Positions 20,055-31,568 of a stretch of 64,000 nucleotides of DNA are shown piece by piece. The first letter of the stretch is position 1. Each line of letters opens with the position of its first letter. The notes under the pieces were generated by a model, which was given only the letters and a program-made list of their open reading frames with translations, was not told the DNA's origin and did no database searches. The stretch comes from Pasteurellaceae bacterium. GTDB taxonomy: Bacteria > Pseudomonadota > Gammaproteobacteria > Enterobacterales > Pasteurellaceae. Where the stretch lies: positions 62,001 through 126,000 of the forward strand of contig JAUMYT010000002.1 of the NCBI GenBank assembly GCA_030528525.1. Reading direction: 5' to 3'. The position numbers and the translations under genes were made by a program.

Positions 20055-20972
20055 TTAAATAAATATTTGTTCTCTCACTTGGTAACCTTGAGGAATCGCT
20101 GATGTTTCTTCAAAGGTAACAAATTCCCAAGCATTTTCATTCTGTAACACCGCTCTCAACAATTTATTATTTAAACCATGCCCTGACTTATACGCCGAGA
20201 ACTCACCTAACATGTTATAGCCACACATAAATAAATCACCGATAGCATCTAGCATTTTATGACGGACTAATTCATCTTTAAAACGTAAACCATCCTCATT
20301 TAAAATACGGTACTCATCTAGCACGATCGCATTATCTAAGCTACCGCCTAAAGCGAGACCGATAGATTGAAGATACTCAACATCTTTCATAAAAGTAAAG
20401 GTTCTTGCTCGGCTTAAATGCTGAATGAAATTTTGTGTTGAAAACTCCATTTGATACTGACGCACAGCTTTGCTGATCATTGGATGAGTAAAATCAATCG
20501 TGAAATCTAATTTAAACCCGTTATAAGGCTTAAATTCTGCCCACTTATCACCCTCATCCACGCGAATATGCTGCTTGATACGGATGAATTTCTTCACCGC
20601 ATTTTGTTCTTCAATACCTGCATCTAACAAAAGATAGATAAAAGGGCTAGAACTGCCATCCATAATTGGTACTTCTGCTGCATCAACTTCTACAATTACA
20701 TTATCTATCCCCAATGCCGACATCGCAGCATTCAAGTGCTCAACAGTTGAAAGTCTTACTCCATCATCATTCACCAAACAGGTACACAGAGTTGTATCAC
20801 GAATTAAATCCGCACTTGCAGGGAAGTACACAACAGGCTCTAGATCTGTTCGTGCATAAATAATACCTGTATTTGCCGGTGCTGGACGCAAAGTAAGCGT
20901 CACTTTTTTACCACTATGCAAGCCAATACCTGTAACTTTTGTTGCTTGCTTCAGGGTTCTTTGTTTAATCAT
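20055..20972 (-). CDS. lpxC: UDP-3-O-acyl-N-acetylglucosamine deacetylase
   Basis: This 305-aa zinc enzyme catalyses the committed step of lipid A synthesis. Zinc ligands are visible in [12 protein letters not shown] (His) and in [10 protein letters not shown] (His and Asp). GIGLHSGKK at the N-terminus is typical. The length equals E. coli LpxC. It is the last gene of the division and cell-wall cluster, 25 nt after ftsZ, as in E. coli. In enteric bacteria the protein is degraded by FtsH through its C-terminal tail. The tail here ends [11 protein letters not shown], without the E. coli LAxxxxxAVLA form, so its turnover may differ (inference). Confidence 0.97.
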   Translation of the reverse strand: MIKQRTLKQATKVTGIGLHSGKKVTLTLRPAPANTGIIYARTDLEPVVYFPASADLIRDTTLCTCLVNDDGVRLSTVEHLNAAMSALGIDNVIVEVDAAEVPIMDGSSSPFIYLLLDAGIEEQNAVKKFIRIKQHIRVDEGDKWAEFKPYNGFKLDFTIDFTHPMISKAVRQYQMEFSTQNFIQHLSRARTFTFMKDVEYLQSIGLALGGSLDNAIVLDEYRILNEDGLRFKDELVRHKMLDAIGDLFMCGYNMLGEFSAYKSGHGLNNKLLRAVLQNENAWEFVTFEETSAIPQGYQVREQIFI

Positions 20973-20997
20973 CGTCTTTCCTTATTTTTCGGAGAGA

Positions 20998-22206
20998 TTA
21001 TTGCCCGCTATTTCTCATAAACCCAGGAATTGAGCTTGGCGAAAACATCTGTGTATTATCCACCGATTGTGGTTTCTGCCCAGCTTGTGATTGCTGAGTA
21101 AATGCAGGTGATTGCCCAAATTGGTTGGGTTGAGAATAGCCATTAAAATGAGAGAAACGAGTATTATCCATATTGTTTGGCTGAATCGCAGGCACCTTTG
21201 GGAGGGTAGGTAACATATCTTCTGGCTGGCCAATCCCAGTTGCGACGAGAGTAACATTGACTTTTCCATTCATTTCTGGGTAATAGTTACAACCAAATAC
21301 AATAGTAGCATCTTCAGTTGCAAAGCCATAAACCAAATCCATCATAGCATAAACCTCTTCCAACAAGAAATCAGTACCTGCATTTACGCTAATTAGCATT
21401 CCCTTAGCCCCAGAAATATCGACGTTTTCTAACAATGGGCTGGCAATTGCTGCGTTCATAGCTTCTTCAGCACGACCTTCTCCAACACCGCCTTCAGCAA
21501 AGCCAGTTCCAATCATCGCATGACCTTTCTCAGACATTACAGTACGAACATCAGCAAAGTCTACGTTGATATCCGCACCTGTTGGACCTCCTGCACTAGT
21601 AATCATATTGGTTATCCCCAATACACAATTACGCAACACATCATTGGCAGCAGCAAAAGCATCAACAGCAGTTGTTGCTTTACCTAAGCTTCTTAATTTA
21701 TCATTTGGAATAATAATCAGAGAATCAACATATTGAGAAAGCTCTTGAATCCCTTGCTCTGCAAATCGCATACGTCTAGGACCTTCAAAGCGGAATGGTT
21801 TTGTTACAACCCCAACAGTTAACGAGCCCTGTTCTTTGGCAATTGAGGCAACAACCGGAGCAGCTCCTGTGCCTGTACCTCCCCCCATCCCGACAGCAAT
21901 AAATGTCATATTTGCACCAGCTAACATATTTGTTAACGCATCGCGATCTTCATCTGCAGCTTTTCGCCCAATTTCTGGATTAGCCCCTGCTCCAAGCCCC
22001 TTCGTTGTTGACGCACCAATTTGAATCGTTTGACGAGTATTACGTTTTCTCAATACTTGGGCATCGGTATTGACATCAAAAAATTCAACACCATTGATTT
22101 CTTCTGCCGATTTACTCATATGATCAACGGCATTTCCACCGCCACCGCCAACACCGACGACTTTAATTACTGCATCTTGTGTTGGTTCATAAACAGGTTC
22201 AAACAT
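20998..22206 (-). CDS. ftsZ: Cell division protein FtsZ
   Basis: This 402-aa tubulin-like GTPase forms the cytokinetic ring. The nucleotide-binding motif GGGTGTGAAPVVA is at about residues 104-116, and the N-terminal VKVVGVGGGGGNAVDHM is canonical. The T7-loop region NVDFADVRTVM is intact. The C-terminal linker (about 320-385) is rich in Q, N and P, and the terminal peptide SSIPGFMRN is the FtsA/ZipA-binding tail. AGGGAG precedes the ATG. It follows ftsA after 39 nt. Confidence 0.98.
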   Translation of the reverse strand: MFEPVYEPTQDAVIKVVGVGGGGGNAVDHMSKSAEEINGVEFFDVNTDAQVLRKRNTRQTIQIGASTTKGLGAGANPEIGRKAADEDRDALTNMLAGANMTFIAVGMGGGTGTGAAPVVASIAKEQGSLTVGVVTKPFRFEGPRRMRFAEQGIQELSQYVDSLIIIPNDKLRSLGKATTAVDAFAAANDVLRNCVLGITNMITSAGGPTGADINVDFADVRTVMSEKGHAMIGTGFAEGGVGEGRAEEAMNAAIASPLLENVDISGAKGMLISVNAGTDFLLEEVYAMMDLVYGFATEDATIVFGCNYYPEMNGKVNVTLVATGIGQPEDMLPTLPKVPAIQPNNMDNTRFSHFNGYSQPNQFGQSPAFTQQSQAGQKPQSVDNTQMFSPSSIPGFMRNSGQ

Positions 22207-22245
22207 TTTGATTCTCCCTCAAAGTGCCAAATGATTTCACACTTA

Positions 22246-23529
22246 TTAAAAACTTGATTTTATCCAATTGAATCCTTTCTTAACGAGCCGACCAACAACA
22301 TCAATCGCTCCACCTAATTGACCGCTAAATTCACCACCAGTTGCATTTTCTGGGTCGTTATAATGACTATATTGCAATAATCCAAGCACTGTCGCATATT
22401 GTGGTTTATTCACATAATCAGTTAGCCCTGTAATATTAAGTGGCGTTCCCAGTCTAACTTGAGATCCAAAGACAGATTTGGCACATTCTACAATATCTTC
22501 GATTTGAGAACCACCACCCGTTAATACAATTCCTGCAATTAATTCTTGCTTAATACCCTTTTGGTATAATTCACTACGCAATTGTGTTAACTCATTTGCT
22601 ACAATGCTTAAAAGATCGTGATAACATTGAGCAGTGTAATTTGACAATTGAGCCTTCGTAAAAGTTCTTGGCATTCTGCCTCCTAATCCTGCCAATTCAA
22701 TTTTCTTTTCTGGGAAATTACTTGGTGGCGAAACTGCACTACCAAATTGAACTTTAATTTTTTCAGCTTCTTGGCGAGAGGTTGTAAATATTTGAGCAAT
22801 ATAATCAGTTACATGACTACCACCAAACGGAATAACTTTACTAAAACGTAAAGCCCCATCTGTATAAACTAACACATCCATCGTGCCACCACCAATGTCA
22901 ATTAAACAAACACCTAATTCTTTTTCATCTTCAGTTAACACTGAGTAACTTGATGCTAATCCTGAAAATACAATTTGATCAATTTTTAACTTACTTCGCT
23001 CCACTGCATTTTTCAAATTACGTAACCAATCATTATGACACGCAATTAAATGAGCTTGTGCTTTCAAACGCATTCCCGATAGATTTAATGGGTTTTTAGT
23101 CGCAGGTAATTTATCTACTTGATACTCTTGCGGAATGATATGTAGCATTTCTAAACCATCGGGCAATTTAACTGAACGAGCAATATGAATAGCATTATCA
23201 ATATTTTCACTAGTAACTAACCCCGATAGTGGCACTGTACCATTTTCATTTAAACCTATAATATGTGAACCTGATAATGCTAACGTTACCCCCATGATTT
23301 TACATTCAGAAATAGATTCCGCTTCTTCAATTGAACGTTGAATTGCATTGACTACCGCATCTAAATCAACAACGCCGCCCCCTTGAACGCCCTTTGAAGG
23401 GCTAACGCCTGAACCCAGCACATTGATCACACCATCAGGCAATACCTCACCGACGACAGCTACTACTTTATGGCTTCCGATATCTAAGCCAACCACAATT
23501 TTTGAATCCACCACTTTTGTCATATTCAT
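22246..23529 (-). CDS. ftsA: Cell division protein FtsA
   Basis: This 427-aa actin-like ATPase anchors FtsZ filaments to the inner membrane. VGLDIGSHKVVAVVGEVLPDG at the N-terminus is the phosphate-1 motif. CLIDIGGGTMDVLVYT is phosphate-2 and IVLTGGGSQIE the adenosine motif. The C-terminal amphipathic membrane-targeting helix is visible as GRLVKKGFNWIKSSF. ATG codons at 23529 and 23523 are both usable; the first was listed. It lies 19 nt after ftsQ. Confidence 0.96.
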   Translation of the reverse strand: MNMTKVVDSKIVVGLDIGSHKVVAVVGEVLPDGVINVLGSGVSPSKGVQGGGVVDLDAVVNAIQRSIEEAESISECKIMGVTLALSGSHIIGLNENGTVPLSGLVTSENIDNAIHIARSVKLPDGLEMLHIIPQEYQVDKLPATKNPLNLSGMRLKAQAHLIACHNDWLRNLKNAVERSKLKIDQIVFSGLASSYSVLTEDEKELGVCLIDIGGGTMDVLVYTDGALRFSKVIPFGGSHVTDYIAQIFTTSRQEAEKIKVQFGSAVSPPSNFPEKKIELAGLGGRMPRTFTKAQLSNYTAQCYHDLLSIVANELTQLRSELYQKGIKQELIAGIVLTGGGSQIEDIVECAKSVFGSQVRLGTPLNITGLTDYVNKPQYATVLGLLQYSHYNDPENATGGEFSGQLGGAIDVVGRLVKKGFNWIKSSF

Positions 23530-23548
23530 TCTACTTTTGATTGATATA

Positions 23549-24328
23549 CTATTTAGAAATAAACCCTACAGCAACACCATGTTCATACCGTAAATCAACA
23601 TAAGCTAGCCGCTTTCCATCCGGTATGTGAATTTCAGGAAAAATCATCACAAACCGATCAATTTTTGGCAACCAATCACCTCGACCTAATCGCAACTCAA
23701 TAAAATTGTCCAAAGTAATTGTCCAAGAACCTCTAGTATCTGTTTCTACCGATTTTAACACCAATTGGCGAGATGCAACATCTTGCTGAATTTTATACCA
23801 AGTATCTAGTACTTTTTTGGCTTCTGAATCTGGTCCGGATAGAATAGGAAATCCACTACTATCAATTCGATCTTTTGGTAATTCAAAAATCACCCCTTGA
23901 TCTGATAAAAAACGCTTATTATTCCAAATAGCAACAGGACGATGCTCCACTAAGGTCACACTCAATCTATCTGGATAAATTTTTCTGACTACGGCTTTTT
24001 TTACCCAAGGTATTTCAAGAAATTTTTGCTTAATTTCCTGAATATCTTGCCCGAAATAGCCTTTTAACGCAGGTTCTTTGGATAATGCTTCACGAATATC
24101 AGCATTCGTCGTAAATTGCGTTTTATGGGTTAGAGCATAGGCTTTAATTGGCGTTTTATCTAATAACGACAACCAATTTGACCAATTCGCATAAAGCGTA
24201 TAAGCGAAAATCAGCCCCAGTAAAAATAGCCCAAATTTGACGTAGCCCCACCAATTTCTTGGGGCTTGCGGCTTGCTCAACTGGGTTCTAATGACCGACG
24301 TTGGCTTTTTACGGAATACCACCGACAT
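23549..24328 (-). CDS. ftsQ: Cell division protein FtsQ
   Basis: This 259-aa bitopic divisome protein has a short cytoplasmic N-terminus and one membrane helix (about residues 28-48). A periplasmic POTRA domain follows (about 53-123, with IREALSKEPALKGYFGQDI and VRKIYPDRLSVTLVEHRPVA). The beta domain ends near LRYEHGVAVGF. It recruits FtsL and FtsB at the septum. Its ATG overlaps the end of ddl (shared base 24328), so the two are translationally coupled. Confidence 0.94.
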   Translation of the reverse strand: MSVVFRKKPTSVIRTQLSKPQAPRNWWGYVKFGLFLLGLIFAYTLYANWSNWLSLLDKTPIKAYALTHKTQFTTNADIREALSKEPALKGYFGQDIQEIKQKFLEIPWVKKAVVRKIYPDRLSVTLVEHRPVAIWNNKRFLSDQGVIFELPKDRIDSSGFPILSGPDSEAKKVLDTWYKIQQDVASRQLVLKSVETDTRGSWTITLDNFIELRLGRGDWLPKIDRFVMIFPEIHIPDGKRLAYVDLRYEHGVAVGFISK

Positions 24329-25239
24329 TACGCACTCAACTCCAAGACACGTTCCACCAAGCGTTCAAAGCTGTAGCCCACCTGTGTTGCTGATTTTGGA
24401 AAAATGCTGTGGCTGGTCATTCCTGGGCTGGTGTTGACTTCCACTAAACGGAAATTACCGTTGCCGTCTTCCATCACATCAATGCGACTCCAACCACGGC
24501 AACCGACCACGTCATAGGCTTGCTTCACTAATTTCGCCACTTCCGCCTGACGTTCATCACTCAACGCAGGGCAAATATATTGGGTGTTGTCTGACACATA
24601 TTTGGCGTGATAATCGTAAAATTCGCCATCTGGAATAATTTGCACAGCTGGCAACACTTCACCATCTAACACAGGCACAGAATATTCCGCCCCTGCCAAA
24701 TTTTCTTCGACCAACACAATTTCATCATATTTCAACGCTTCTTCAATCGCAGGGAGTAATTGCTCGGCGGTTTTCACTTTGCTCACGCCGACACTTGAGC
24801 CTTCGCTCGCAGGCTTCACAAACACAGGCAAACCTAATTTTGCAATAATTTCATCCGATCTGACCCCTTGTCCACGGCGAACCACCACCATTTCCGCCGT
24901 TGGCAAGCCGACTGCATTCCAAAGCAACTTAGTGCGGAATTTATCCAAGGTAATCGCTGATGCCATTACGCCGCAGCCCGTGTAAGGAATCCCGAGTTGT
25001 TCTAACGCCCCTTGTAGCACGCCATTTTCGCCAATGCCACCGTGCAAAATATTGAACACACGTTGAATACCTTTCTCTTTGAGTTTTTCAATCGGGAAAG
25101 ATTGGGTATCAATCGCCTCTACGTTGTAACCCAAACTTTGTAACGCCCCGAACACGGCTTTGCCCGAATTGAGCGACACTTCACGCTCTGCCGATTCGCC
25201 ACCAAATAACACCGCAATTTTTTCGTTTTTCATCTTCAT
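24328..25239 (-). CDS. ddl: D-alanine--D-alanine ligase
   Basis: This ATP-grasp enzyme of about 303 aa makes D-Ala-D-Ala for Mur[22 protein letters not shown] opens the protein. The ATP-grasp motifs [19 protein letters not shown] and the metal site [15 protein letters not shown] follow. The start is uncertain: ATGs at 25263, 25239 and 25233 are in frame. 25239 was preferred for length and for ACGGA upstream. An uptake-signal-like repeat (24838-24871) is translated as [14 protein letters not shown] between two ATP-grasp elements. A GTAGG-type element sits immediately upstream, between murC and ddl. Confidence 0.95.
   Translation of the reverse strand: MKMKNEKIAVLFGGESAEREVSLNSGKAVFGALQSLGYNVEAIDTQSFPIEKLKEKGIQRVFNILHGGIGENGVLQGALEQLGIPYTGCGVMASAITLDKFRTKLLWNAVGLPTAEMVVVRRGQGVRSDEIIAKLGLPVFVKPASEGSSVGVSKVKTAEQLLPAIEEALKYDEIVLVEENLAGAEYSVPVLDGEVLPAVQIIPDGEFYDYHAKYVSDNTQYICPALSDERQAEVAKLVKQAYDVVGCRGWSRIDVMEDGNGNFRLVEVNTSPGMTSHSIFPKSATQVGYSFERLVERVLELSA
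24838..24871 (-). repeat. ACAAGGGG uptake-signal-like repeat inside ddl
   Basis: The core ACAAGGGGTC is followed by AGAT and TGCAAAA at offset 28, read in the coding sense as [11 protein letters not shown]. Confidence 0.65.
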
Positions 25240-25267
25240 TTTGTCCGTTTTATCTTTTCTCATCAAT

Positions 25268-25315
25268 GTAGGGGCGTATTGCATACGCCCAAGGACGTGT
25301 GCAACACGTCCCTAC
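25268..25315. repeat. GTAGG...CCTAC inverted-repeat element between murC and ddl
   Basis: The 48-bp element has ends GTAGGGGCG and CGTCCCTAC and two internal hairpins (GGGCGTAT/ATACGCCC and GGACGTGT/ACACGTCC). Confidence 0.75.
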
Positions 25316-25326
25316 CTCATTTTCAA

Positions 25327-26754
25327 TTATGACTTCCAACTTTCCGCCAAATCCCGTGAGAGCTTGCTCACATTGCCTGCCCCTTGAGCTAAAACCAAAT
25401 CGCCGTCTTGAATAATTTGATCTAACACATCGCCAAGCTGTGCGGTGTCCGACACCAAAATCGGATCGACTTTGCCAAGATTGCGGATCGAACGGCACAA
25501 GGCTTTACTGTCTGCCCCCACAATCGGGGCTTCGCCTGCAGCGTAAACGTCTAACATAATCAAGGCATCGACTTGCGACAGCACTTGCACAAATTCATCA
25601 AACAGATCACGGGTGCGAGAGTAGCGGTGCGGTTGGAAAATCATCACAATCCGTTTGTTTTCCCAACCTTGGCGAGCGGCTTTGATTGTCACGTCCACTT
25701 CCGTTGGGTGGTGTCCGTAATCGTCCACCAACATCACTTTGCCGTTCGGGCGAATGAACGATCCGAGCTGATCAAAACGGCGACCTGCCCCTTGGAACTC
25801 GGCAAGGGCGGCTAAAATCGCTTGATTTTCAATCCCTTCTTCTTTCGCTACCGCAAGAGCTGCTGTGGCATTTAACGCATTGTGCTTGCCTGGCACGTTA
25901 AGCAACACATCAATCCGTTCGCCTGTTGGGCAAACTACGCTGTAATGCCCTTGGAAGCCCGTTTGTTGATAATCTTCAATGCGATAATCGCAATGTTCGC
26001 CAAAGCCATAAGTGATCACCTGGCGACCGACTTTGGGGGCTAATTCCATTAACACATTATCATCGCCACACATCACCGCCAGCCCGTAGAATGGTAAGTT
26101 GTGCAAGAATTTGACGTAAGTGGCTTTCATCTTCTCGAAATCGCCGCCGTAGGTTTCCATATGGTCTGGTTCGATATTCGTGACAACCGACACCATCGGT
26201 TGCAAATGCAAGAACGAAGCATCACTTTCGTCCGCTTCGGCGATCAAATAACGGCTTGCCCCCAAGTGAGCATTTTTGCCCGCAGATTTGACTAAACCGC
26301 CATTCACAAAGGTTGGGTCAAGTTTTGCCTCGGTATAAATCATTGAAATCATTGCGGTTGTGGTGGTTTTGCCGTGTGTCCCTGCCACCGCAATGCCGTG
26401 GCGGAATCGCATAATTTCTGCCAACATCTGTGCCCGTTGGATTACTGGGATTCGAGCTTCGTTTGCCGCCACCACTTCAGGGTTATCTTCAGTGATCGCA
26501 CTGGAAATCACGACCACGCTCGCTCCAGCAATATTATCAGCTTGATGCCCGAAGAAAATCTTCGCCCCAGCTTTGGCAAGGCGTTGGGTTACCGCCCCAT
26601 CGGCAATGTCCGACCCACTGATTTGATAACCTTCGTTCAATAACACTTCAGCAATGCCCGACATACCTGCTCCACCAATCCCCACAAAATGGATTTGGCT
26701 GACACGACGCATTTCTGGCACAAGTTTTTTGATTTTATCTTGGAAATTTTTCAT
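25327..26754 (-). CDS. murC: UDP-N-acetylmuramate--L-alanine ligase
   Basis: This 475-aa Mur ligase adds the first peptide residue to UDP-MurNAc. The N-terminal Rossmann motif [20 protein letters not shown], the P-loop [12 protein letters not shown] (about residues 122-133), [12 protein letters not shown] and [11 protein letters not shown] are all canonical. The ATG at 26754 was chosen because it gives [17 protein letters not shown], matching the family N-terminus. In-frame sequence further upstream runs through a repeat element. It is separated from murG by a 90-bp GTAGG element rather than overlapping it. Confidence 0.97.
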   Translation of the reverse strand: MKNFQDKIKKLVPEMRRVSQIHFVGIGGAGMSGIAEVLLNEGYQISGSDIADGAVTQRLAKAGAKIFFGHQADNIAGASVVVISSAITEDNPEVVAANEARIPVIQRAQMLAEIMRFRHGIAVAGTHGKTTTTAMISMIYTEAKLDPTFVNGGLVKSAGKNAHLGASRYLIAEADESDASFLHLQPMVSVVTNIEPDHMETYGGDFEKMKATYVKFLHNLPFYGLAVMCGDDNVLMELAPKVGRQVITYGFGEHCDYRIEDYQQTGFQGHYSVVCPTGERIDVLLNVPGKHNALNATAALAVAKEEGIENQAILAALAEFQGAGRRFDQLGSFIRPNGKVMLVDDYGHHPTEVDVTIKAARQGWENKRIVMIFQPHRYSRTRDLFDEFVQVLSQVDALIMLDVYAAGEAPIVGADSKALCRSIRNLGKVDPILVSDTAQLGDVLDQIIQDGDLVLAQGAGNVSKLSRDLAESWKS

Positions 26755-26771
26755 TAGTTTTGTACTCATGA

Positions 26772-26861
26772 GTAGGGTGGGCATTTTGCCCACCAATGAC
26801 CGCCACAAGCGGTCAGATTTTTGAAACATTTTGCAATTTGGTGGGCAAATGCCCACCCTAC
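26772..26861. repeat. GTAGG...CCTAC inverted-repeat element carrying an uptake signal, between murG and murC
   Basis: The 90-bp element has ends GTAGGGTGGGCA and TGCCCACCCTAC and internal hairpins near both ends. The centre holds a canonical ACAAGCGGT uptake core at 26805-26813, with TGCAAT at offset 28. Confidence 0.8.
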
Positions 26862-26868
26862 TTTTTTC

Positions 26869-27924
26869 TTATTTCACCACGTCCACAATCACTTCTGCGA
26901 CCCGTTTGGCTGCTAATGGCGAGGCTTTTTGTTTCGCTCGAATTGCCATTTCCGTCAATTTCTGACGATCTGCAAGCAACGGTTGCAATGCATTCAATAC
27001 ATTTTCAGGAGTAAAATCAGGCTGCTCAATAATGATAGCCGCACCCTCTTTCGCTAAAAATTCAGCATTCAAAAATTGCTGGCGATCTTTGTGTTGAAAC
27101 GGCACAAAAATCGCAGGCAAACCTGCGGCGGCAATTTCGCACACGGTCAACGCCCCTGAACGGCAAATCACTAAATCCGCCCATTCATAAGCCGCTTTCA
27201 TATCCTCAATAAATTCGCTCGCCACCCCATTATTTGCAGATTGATAGATTTTCTCTACCCCTTGTAACTTGCCTTTGCCCACTTGGTGGCTGATAAACAC
27301 TTGATTACCCAGCTGTTTTGCCACTTCTGGCACGGTTTGGTTCATTACCATTGCCCCTTGGCTGCCACCCATCACTAAAATGTTGATGGGATAGCCTTTT
27401 TCTGCAAAACGCACCTCAGGCGGAGCAATTTGGAATAAATCCTGACGCACTGGATTGCCAACGACTTCGGCATTCGCAAACGCCGTTGGGAAGGCTTGCA
27501 AGGTTTTATTGGCAATTTTTGACAGCCATTTATTGGTCAGCCCTGCCACCGCATTTTGTTCGTGTAGCACAATCGGCACACCGCATAATTTTGCCGCCAC
27601 GCCACCCGGCCCTGACACATAACCGCCCATTCCTAACACCGCATCTGGTTGATAGTTTTTAATAATTTTACGGGCTTGCAAAATCGCTTTAAAAATTTCA
27701 AACGGGGCTTTCAGCAAGGCTTTAAACCCTTTGCCTTTCAACCCCGAAATGTCAATAAAGTCAATGGGAATGCCGTGTTTTGGCACCAGTTCCGCTTCCA
27801 TACGATCTTTGGTGCCAAGCCAACGAATCTCCCAGCCTTGTTGCTGTAATTCTCTGGCAACGGCAATGGCAGGGAAAACGTGTCCGCCCGTGCCACCTGC
27901 CATTACTAATAATTTCTTCGCCAT
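26869..27924 (-). CDS. murG: UDP-GlcNAc:lipid I N-acetylglucosaminyltransferase MurG
   Basis: This 351-aa GT28 enzyme on the inner face of the membrane converts lipid I to lipid II. The first glycine loop [14 protein letters not shown] (residues 9-22), [11 protein letters not shown] (about 98-108), the third loop [13 protein letters not shown] and the donor-site [18 protein letters not shown] are all present. It lies 8 nt after ftsW. A repeat at 27232-27265 is translated as [13 protein letters not shown]. Confidence 0.97.
   Translation of the reverse strand: MAKKLLVMAGGTGGHVFPAIAVARELQQQGWEIRWLGTKDRMEAELVPKHGIPIDFIDISGLKGKGFKALLKAPFEIFKAILQARKIIKNYQPDAVLGMGGYVSGPGGVAAKLCGVPIVLHEQNAVAGLTNKWLSKIANKTLQAFPTAFANAEVVGNPVRQDLFQIAPPEVRFAEKGYPINILVMGGSQGAMVMNQTVPEVAKQLGNQVFISHQVGKGKLQGVEKIYQSANNGVASEFIEDMKAAYEWADLVICRSGALTVCEIAAAGLPAIFVPFQHKDRQQFLNAEFLAKEGAAIIIEQPDFTPENVLNALQPLLADRQKLTEMAIRAKQKASPLAAKRVAEVIVDVVK
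27232..27265 (-). repeat. ACAAGGGG uptake-signal-like repeat inside murG
   Basis: The core ACAAGGGGTA has TGCAAAT at offset 28, read as [12 protein letters not shown]. Confidence 0.6.
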
Positions 27925-27932
27925 TGTTCTTC

Positions 27933-29111
27933 CTACTCTTCTTTTAATGTTGCGTGCCCGACTCGCTCTAGCCGATTCTCGTGGTCAATCCGAGCCAAAA
28001 TCGCAATCGCCATTGCCATAATCACCAAACTGGAGCCACCATAACTGACTAGCGGGAACGTTAATCCTTTAGTCGGCAATAAACCTGATGCAACGCCTAA
28101 ATTCACAAAGCCTTGAATAAAGATCCAAATGCCAATCCCAAAAGCAAAGAAGCCTTTAAAGCGAGCTTCTTGAATGAGCGATTCTCGGCTGATTTTTAAC
28201 GCTCGTAACGTTAAGGCAACCAATAAAAATACAATAAAAATAATCCCCACTAAACCAAACTCTTCCCCAACTACCGCCATCACAAAATCGGTGTGTGCTT
28301 CAGGCAAATATTCTAATTTTTGTACCGAATTACCTAACCCTTGCCCAAAGAGTTGCCCTTGACCAAATGCCATTTGTGAATTCGATAGCTGGTAGCCATC
28401 GCCATAAGCATCAGCGAAGGGATCCATAAATGAGGTAATCCGTTTCAGTCGATATTCCGATGTTAAAACCAAAAAGGCAAAAGCAACCGCCCCTGCTACA
28501 GCTAAAAAGAGAAACTGTAACTTTTTCGCCCCCATTGTAAATAGCATTGCAAAGGTCAGTACAAATAACACTGCAGTACTTCCCAAATCAGGCTGTAACA
28601 ATAGCAGACCGCTGAAGAGTAACAGAATAACCATTGGGCGAATAAAGCTCAAATTCATTGTCCGCATTTCATCAAACTTCCGCACATAGAAACTTGAAAA
28701 ATAACAAATTACCGCTAATTTAGCCAATTCCGCAGGCTGGAAATTGATTGGACCAATCGGGATCCAACGCGTTGCACCGTTCACATTTTTCCCAAAAATC
28801 AGCACCACTGCTAATAAAAAAATAGATAAAAGAAAAAACGGCACATTCCACTTTTCCCAATTCTCACTCGGAATTTGTATGGCAAGGAAAAATGCCACAA
28901 TCGACGCAGACACATATATCGCATCACGCACTGCAAAATGAAAAGGATCTTTATACAATCTTGTACTCACCGGAATTGAGGCAGAAGTTACCATTACAAA
29001 TCCAATGACCAGCAGCCCTAAAAATAACCAAAATAAGGTGCGATCATATAACGCATTCGTTGGTGTTAGCTCAGTCCATTTTTTCCACTCTTGTTTGACT
29101 TTTTCTCGCAT
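27933..29111 (-). CDS. ftsW: Septal peptidoglycan glycosyltransferase FtsW
   Basis: This 392-aa SEDS-family polytopic protein has about ten membrane helices and polymerises lipid II at the septum with FtsI. Conserved blocks are [20 protein letters not shown] (about residues 120-139), [13 protein letters not shown], the extracellular loop [30 protein letters not shown], and [13 protein letters not shown] near the end. It overlaps murD by one base at 29111, so the two are tightly coupled. Confidence 0.96.
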   Translation of the reverse strand: MREKVKQEWKKWTELTPTNALYDRTLFWLFLGLLVIGFVMVTSASIPVSTRLYKDPFHFAVRDAIYVSASIVAFFLAIQIPSENWEKWNVPFFLLSIFLLAVVLIFGKNVNGATRWIPIGPINFQPAELAKLAVICYFSSFYVRKFDEMRTMNLSFIRPMVILLLFSGLLLLQPDLGSTAVLFVLTFAMLFTMGAKKLQFLFLAVAGAVAFAFLVLTSEYRLKRITSFMDPFADAYGDGYQLSNSQMAFGQGQLFGQGLGNSVQKLEYLPEAHTDFVMAVVGEEFGLVGIIFIVFLLVALTLRALKISRESLIQEARFKGFFAFGIGIWIFIQGFVNLGVASGLLPTKGLTFPLVSYGGSSLVIMAMAIAILARIDHENRLERVGHATLKEE

Positions 29112-30406
29112 TAACTCGTTGCTCCTTGAGCTAACTGTGCAAACTGTTTGCCACGCACTTCAAAATTTGGGAACTGATCCAAACTCGCACAGGCAGGCGA
29201 AAGCAGAACCATATCGCCTGCGTGCAATTTCGGGCGAATCGCTTCCACAGCCTGTTGCATCGTTTCCACTAAAACGCTGTTTTCGGTGAGCTTTGCCAAT
29301 TCCGCACCATCACGCCCAAAGCAATAGCACACAATATTTGGCTGATTGATCAGAGGTTTGAGTTCCGAGAAATCCGCCCCTTTGCCATCGCCACCGAGTA
29401 AAAGATAAAGGGTGCCATCGACTTTTAAGCCATTTAACGCCGCCACTGTGCTACCGACATTCGTTGCTTTGGAATCGTTGATCCAACGCACGCCATCGGT
29501 CGTTGGCACAGGTTGGAAGCGGTGATCCAAGCCTGAATAGGTTTTCAATGCTTTGATAATGCCTGCACGATCTACACCCGCACTTTCCGCCAACGCCATT
29601 GCTGCCAAGGCGTTCATCTCATTATGACGACCTTTCAACACCATTTTGGCGGTGTCGATCACTTTGTCTTCGCCAGCGAATAACGCCCCATTCCGTAAGC
29701 TGTACTCGCCTGCATTTTCTGCAAATTTTCGGCAAGATCTTACCCCTTGCACAGGGAAAGTTTGGCTGTCTTCGCCATTCACAATCACATTTTCGGCATT
29801 GTCATAAATTTTCAGTTTGGCTTGGCGATACTCTTCAAGGCTGTCGTAGCGATCCATATGATCTTCGCTGATATTCAAAATCGTCGCCGCTTTGGCGTTG
29901 AGCGAATAAGTGGTTTCCAGTTGGAAACTGGAGAGTTCCAATACATAAAGTTCATAATCGCCTTTAAGTAAACTCAAGGCGGGCACGCCAATGTTGCCAC
30001 CCATTCCCACTTTCACACCAGCCTGCTTTGCCATTTCGGTAGTCAATGATGTGACGGTACTTTTGCCGTTCGAGCCTGTAATCGCAATAATCGGCGCTTT
30101 GGCTTCACGGCAGAACAGCTCAATATCGCCCACCACTTCCACGCCGTTGGCAATCGCTTGCTGAATTTCAGGGGTTGCCAATGCAAGCCCAGGGCTGATC
30201 ACAATTAAATCAGAACTGAGCAACCACTCAAGGTTCAAACCACCTGTGTGGAGTGGAATATCCGCAGGTAATTTATCCGCACCGCTGGGATTGGCACGAG
30301 TGTCAATCACTCGCACTTTTGCCTGTTTATCCGCAAAAAATGCCACACAAGATAGTCCTGTCGTGCCTAAGCCAATAATAGTGATTTGTTTGTTTTGGTA
30401 TCTCAT
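29111..30406 (-). CDS. murD: UDP-N-acetylmuramoyl-L-alanine--D-glutamate ligase
   Basis: This 431-aa Mur ligase adds D-glutamate. The P-loop [13 protein letters not shown] (about residues 106-118), [26 protein letters not shown] and [16 protein letters not shown] are all canonical. Residues of the central domain ([18 protein letters not shown]) are encoded by an uptake-signal-like repeat at 29717-29750. Residues at this place are poorly conserved in other MurD proteins. A 62-bp GTAGG element separates it from mraY upstream. Confidence 0.97.
   Translation of the reverse strand: MRYQNKQITIIGLGTTGLSCVAFFADKQAKVRVIDTRANPSGADKLPADIPLHTGGLNLEWLLSSDLIVISPGLALATPEIQQAIANGVEVVGDIELFCREAKAPIIAITGSNGKSTVTSLTTEMAKQAGVKVGMGGNIGVPALSLLKGDYELYVLELSSFQLETTYSLNAKAATILNISEDHMDRYDSLEEYRQAKLKIYDNAENVIVNGEDSQTFPVQGVRSCRKFAENAGEYSLRNGALFAGEDKVIDTAKMVLKGRHNEMNALAAMALAESAGVDRAGIIKALKTYSGLDHRFQPVPTTDGVRWINDSKATNVGSTVAALNGLKVDGTLYLLLGGDGKGADFSELKPLINQPNIVCYCFGRDGAELAKLTENSVLVETMQQAVEAIRPKLHAGDMVLLSPACASLDQFPNFEVRGKQFAQLAQGATS
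29717..29750 (-). repeat. ACAAGGGG uptake-signal-like repeat inside murD
   Basis: The core GCAAGGGGTA is followed by AGATCTT and TGCAGAA at offset 28, read in frame as [11 protein letters not shown]. Confidence 0.65.
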
Positions 30407-30421
30407 TTTCTTTTCTATATT

Positions 30422-30483
30422 GTAGGATGGGCTTTAGCCCATCATTGTTATTTGATGATTTGATGGGCTAAAGCCCATCCTAC
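30422..30483. repeat. GTAGG...CCTAC inverted-repeat element between mraY and murD
   Basis: The 62-bp element consists of GTAGGATGGGCTTTAGCCCA and its inverted counterpart. It is nearly identical to the right part of the element at 62409-62488. Confidence 0.8.
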
Positions 30484-30485
30484 TT

Positions 30486-31568
30486 TTAACGCAATTTCAA
30501 CGTCACTAACCCAATCAATACTAACATCAAGGTGATGATCCAAAACCGCACGATAACTCGTGGTTCTGGCCAGCCTTTCAGTTCAAAGTGATGGTGGATA
30601 GGTGCCATTCGGAAGATGCGTTTTTGGCGGAGTTTGTAGGAGCCGACTTGTAAAATCACGGATAAGGCTTCCACCACAAACACACCGCCCATTACCACAA
30701 GTAATAATTCTTGGCGAACCAAGACCGCAATCACGCCCAAGGCACCGCCGAGTGAGAGCGAGCCAACATCGCCCATAAACACTTGCGCAGGGTAAGTGTT
30801 AAACCATAAAAAGCCCAAGCCCGCCCCGACAATGGCGGTACATAAAATCACCAACTCACCGCTGTATTTGATGTAAGGAATGTGCAAATATTCGGCAAAA
30901 TTGTAGTTCCCCGTTGCCCACGCAATCAAGGCGAATGCGCCTGCGACCATAATAATCGGCACGATTGCCAAGCCGTCTAAGCCGTCCGTTAAATTCACGG
31001 CGTTACTGGTGCCAACAATCACAAAATAGGTCAGCACAATGTAGAACAAGCCAAGCTGTGGCATTACGTCCTTGAAAAACGGCACCACCAGTTGCGTTGC
31101 TGCCGTGTCTTTACCAATCGCATACATTCCAAAGGCAGAAATCAAGGCGATCACCGACAGCCAAAAATATTTCCAACGAGCGATTAAGCCGTCTGTGTTT
31201 TTGCGTGCGATTTTCCAGTAATCATCGACAAACCCGACCACGCCATAACCAAACAGAATAAACAGTACAAACCAGACATACGGGTTGCGTAAATCTGCCC
31301 AAAGGAGCGTACTCACGCCAATCGCAAACAGGATCATAATGCCACCCATTGTCGGTGTGCCCCGTTTTTTGAAGTGGCTTTCTGGCCCGTCATTTCGCAC
31401 TTCTTGCCCGAATTTGAGGATCTGCAAACGGCGAATGACCCTAGGCCCAATCCACAAGCCGATCAACATTGCCGTGAGCAATGCCATAATGGAACGGAAC
31501 GTGATGTACGACACCACGTTAAACACGGTGTTAAATTGCACCAAATACTCAGCTAACCAAACTAACAT
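30486..31568 (-). CDS. mraY: Phospho-N-acetylmuramoyl-pentapeptide-transferase
   Basis: This 360-aa ten-helix membrane enzyme transfers phospho-MurNAc-pentapeptide to undecaprenyl phosphate, giving lipid I. Catalytic motifs are [17 protein letters not shown] (about residues 112-128) and [11 protein letters not shown] (about 190-200). The C-terminal [11 protein letters not shown] (about 324-334) is also canonical. The length equals E. coli MraY. Its start overlaps the end of murF by 7 nt. Confidence 0.97.
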   Translation of the reverse strand: MLVWLAEYLVQFNTVFNVVSYITFRSIMALLTAMLIGLWIGPRVIRRLQILKFGQEVRNDGPESHFKKRGTPTMGGIMILFAIGVSTLLWADLRNPYVWFVLFILFGYGVVGFVDDYWKIARKNTDGLIARWKYFWLSVIALISAFGMYAIGKDTAATQLVVPFFKDVMPQLGLFYIVLTYFVIVGTSNAVNLTDGLDGLAIVPIIMVAGAFALIAWATGNYNFAEYLHIPYIKYSGELVILCTAIVGAGLGFLWFNTYPAQVFMGDVGSLSLGGALGVIAVLVRQELLLVVMGGVFVVEALSVILQVGSYKLRQKRIFRMAPIHHHFELKGWPEPRVIVRFWIITLMLVLIGLVTLKLR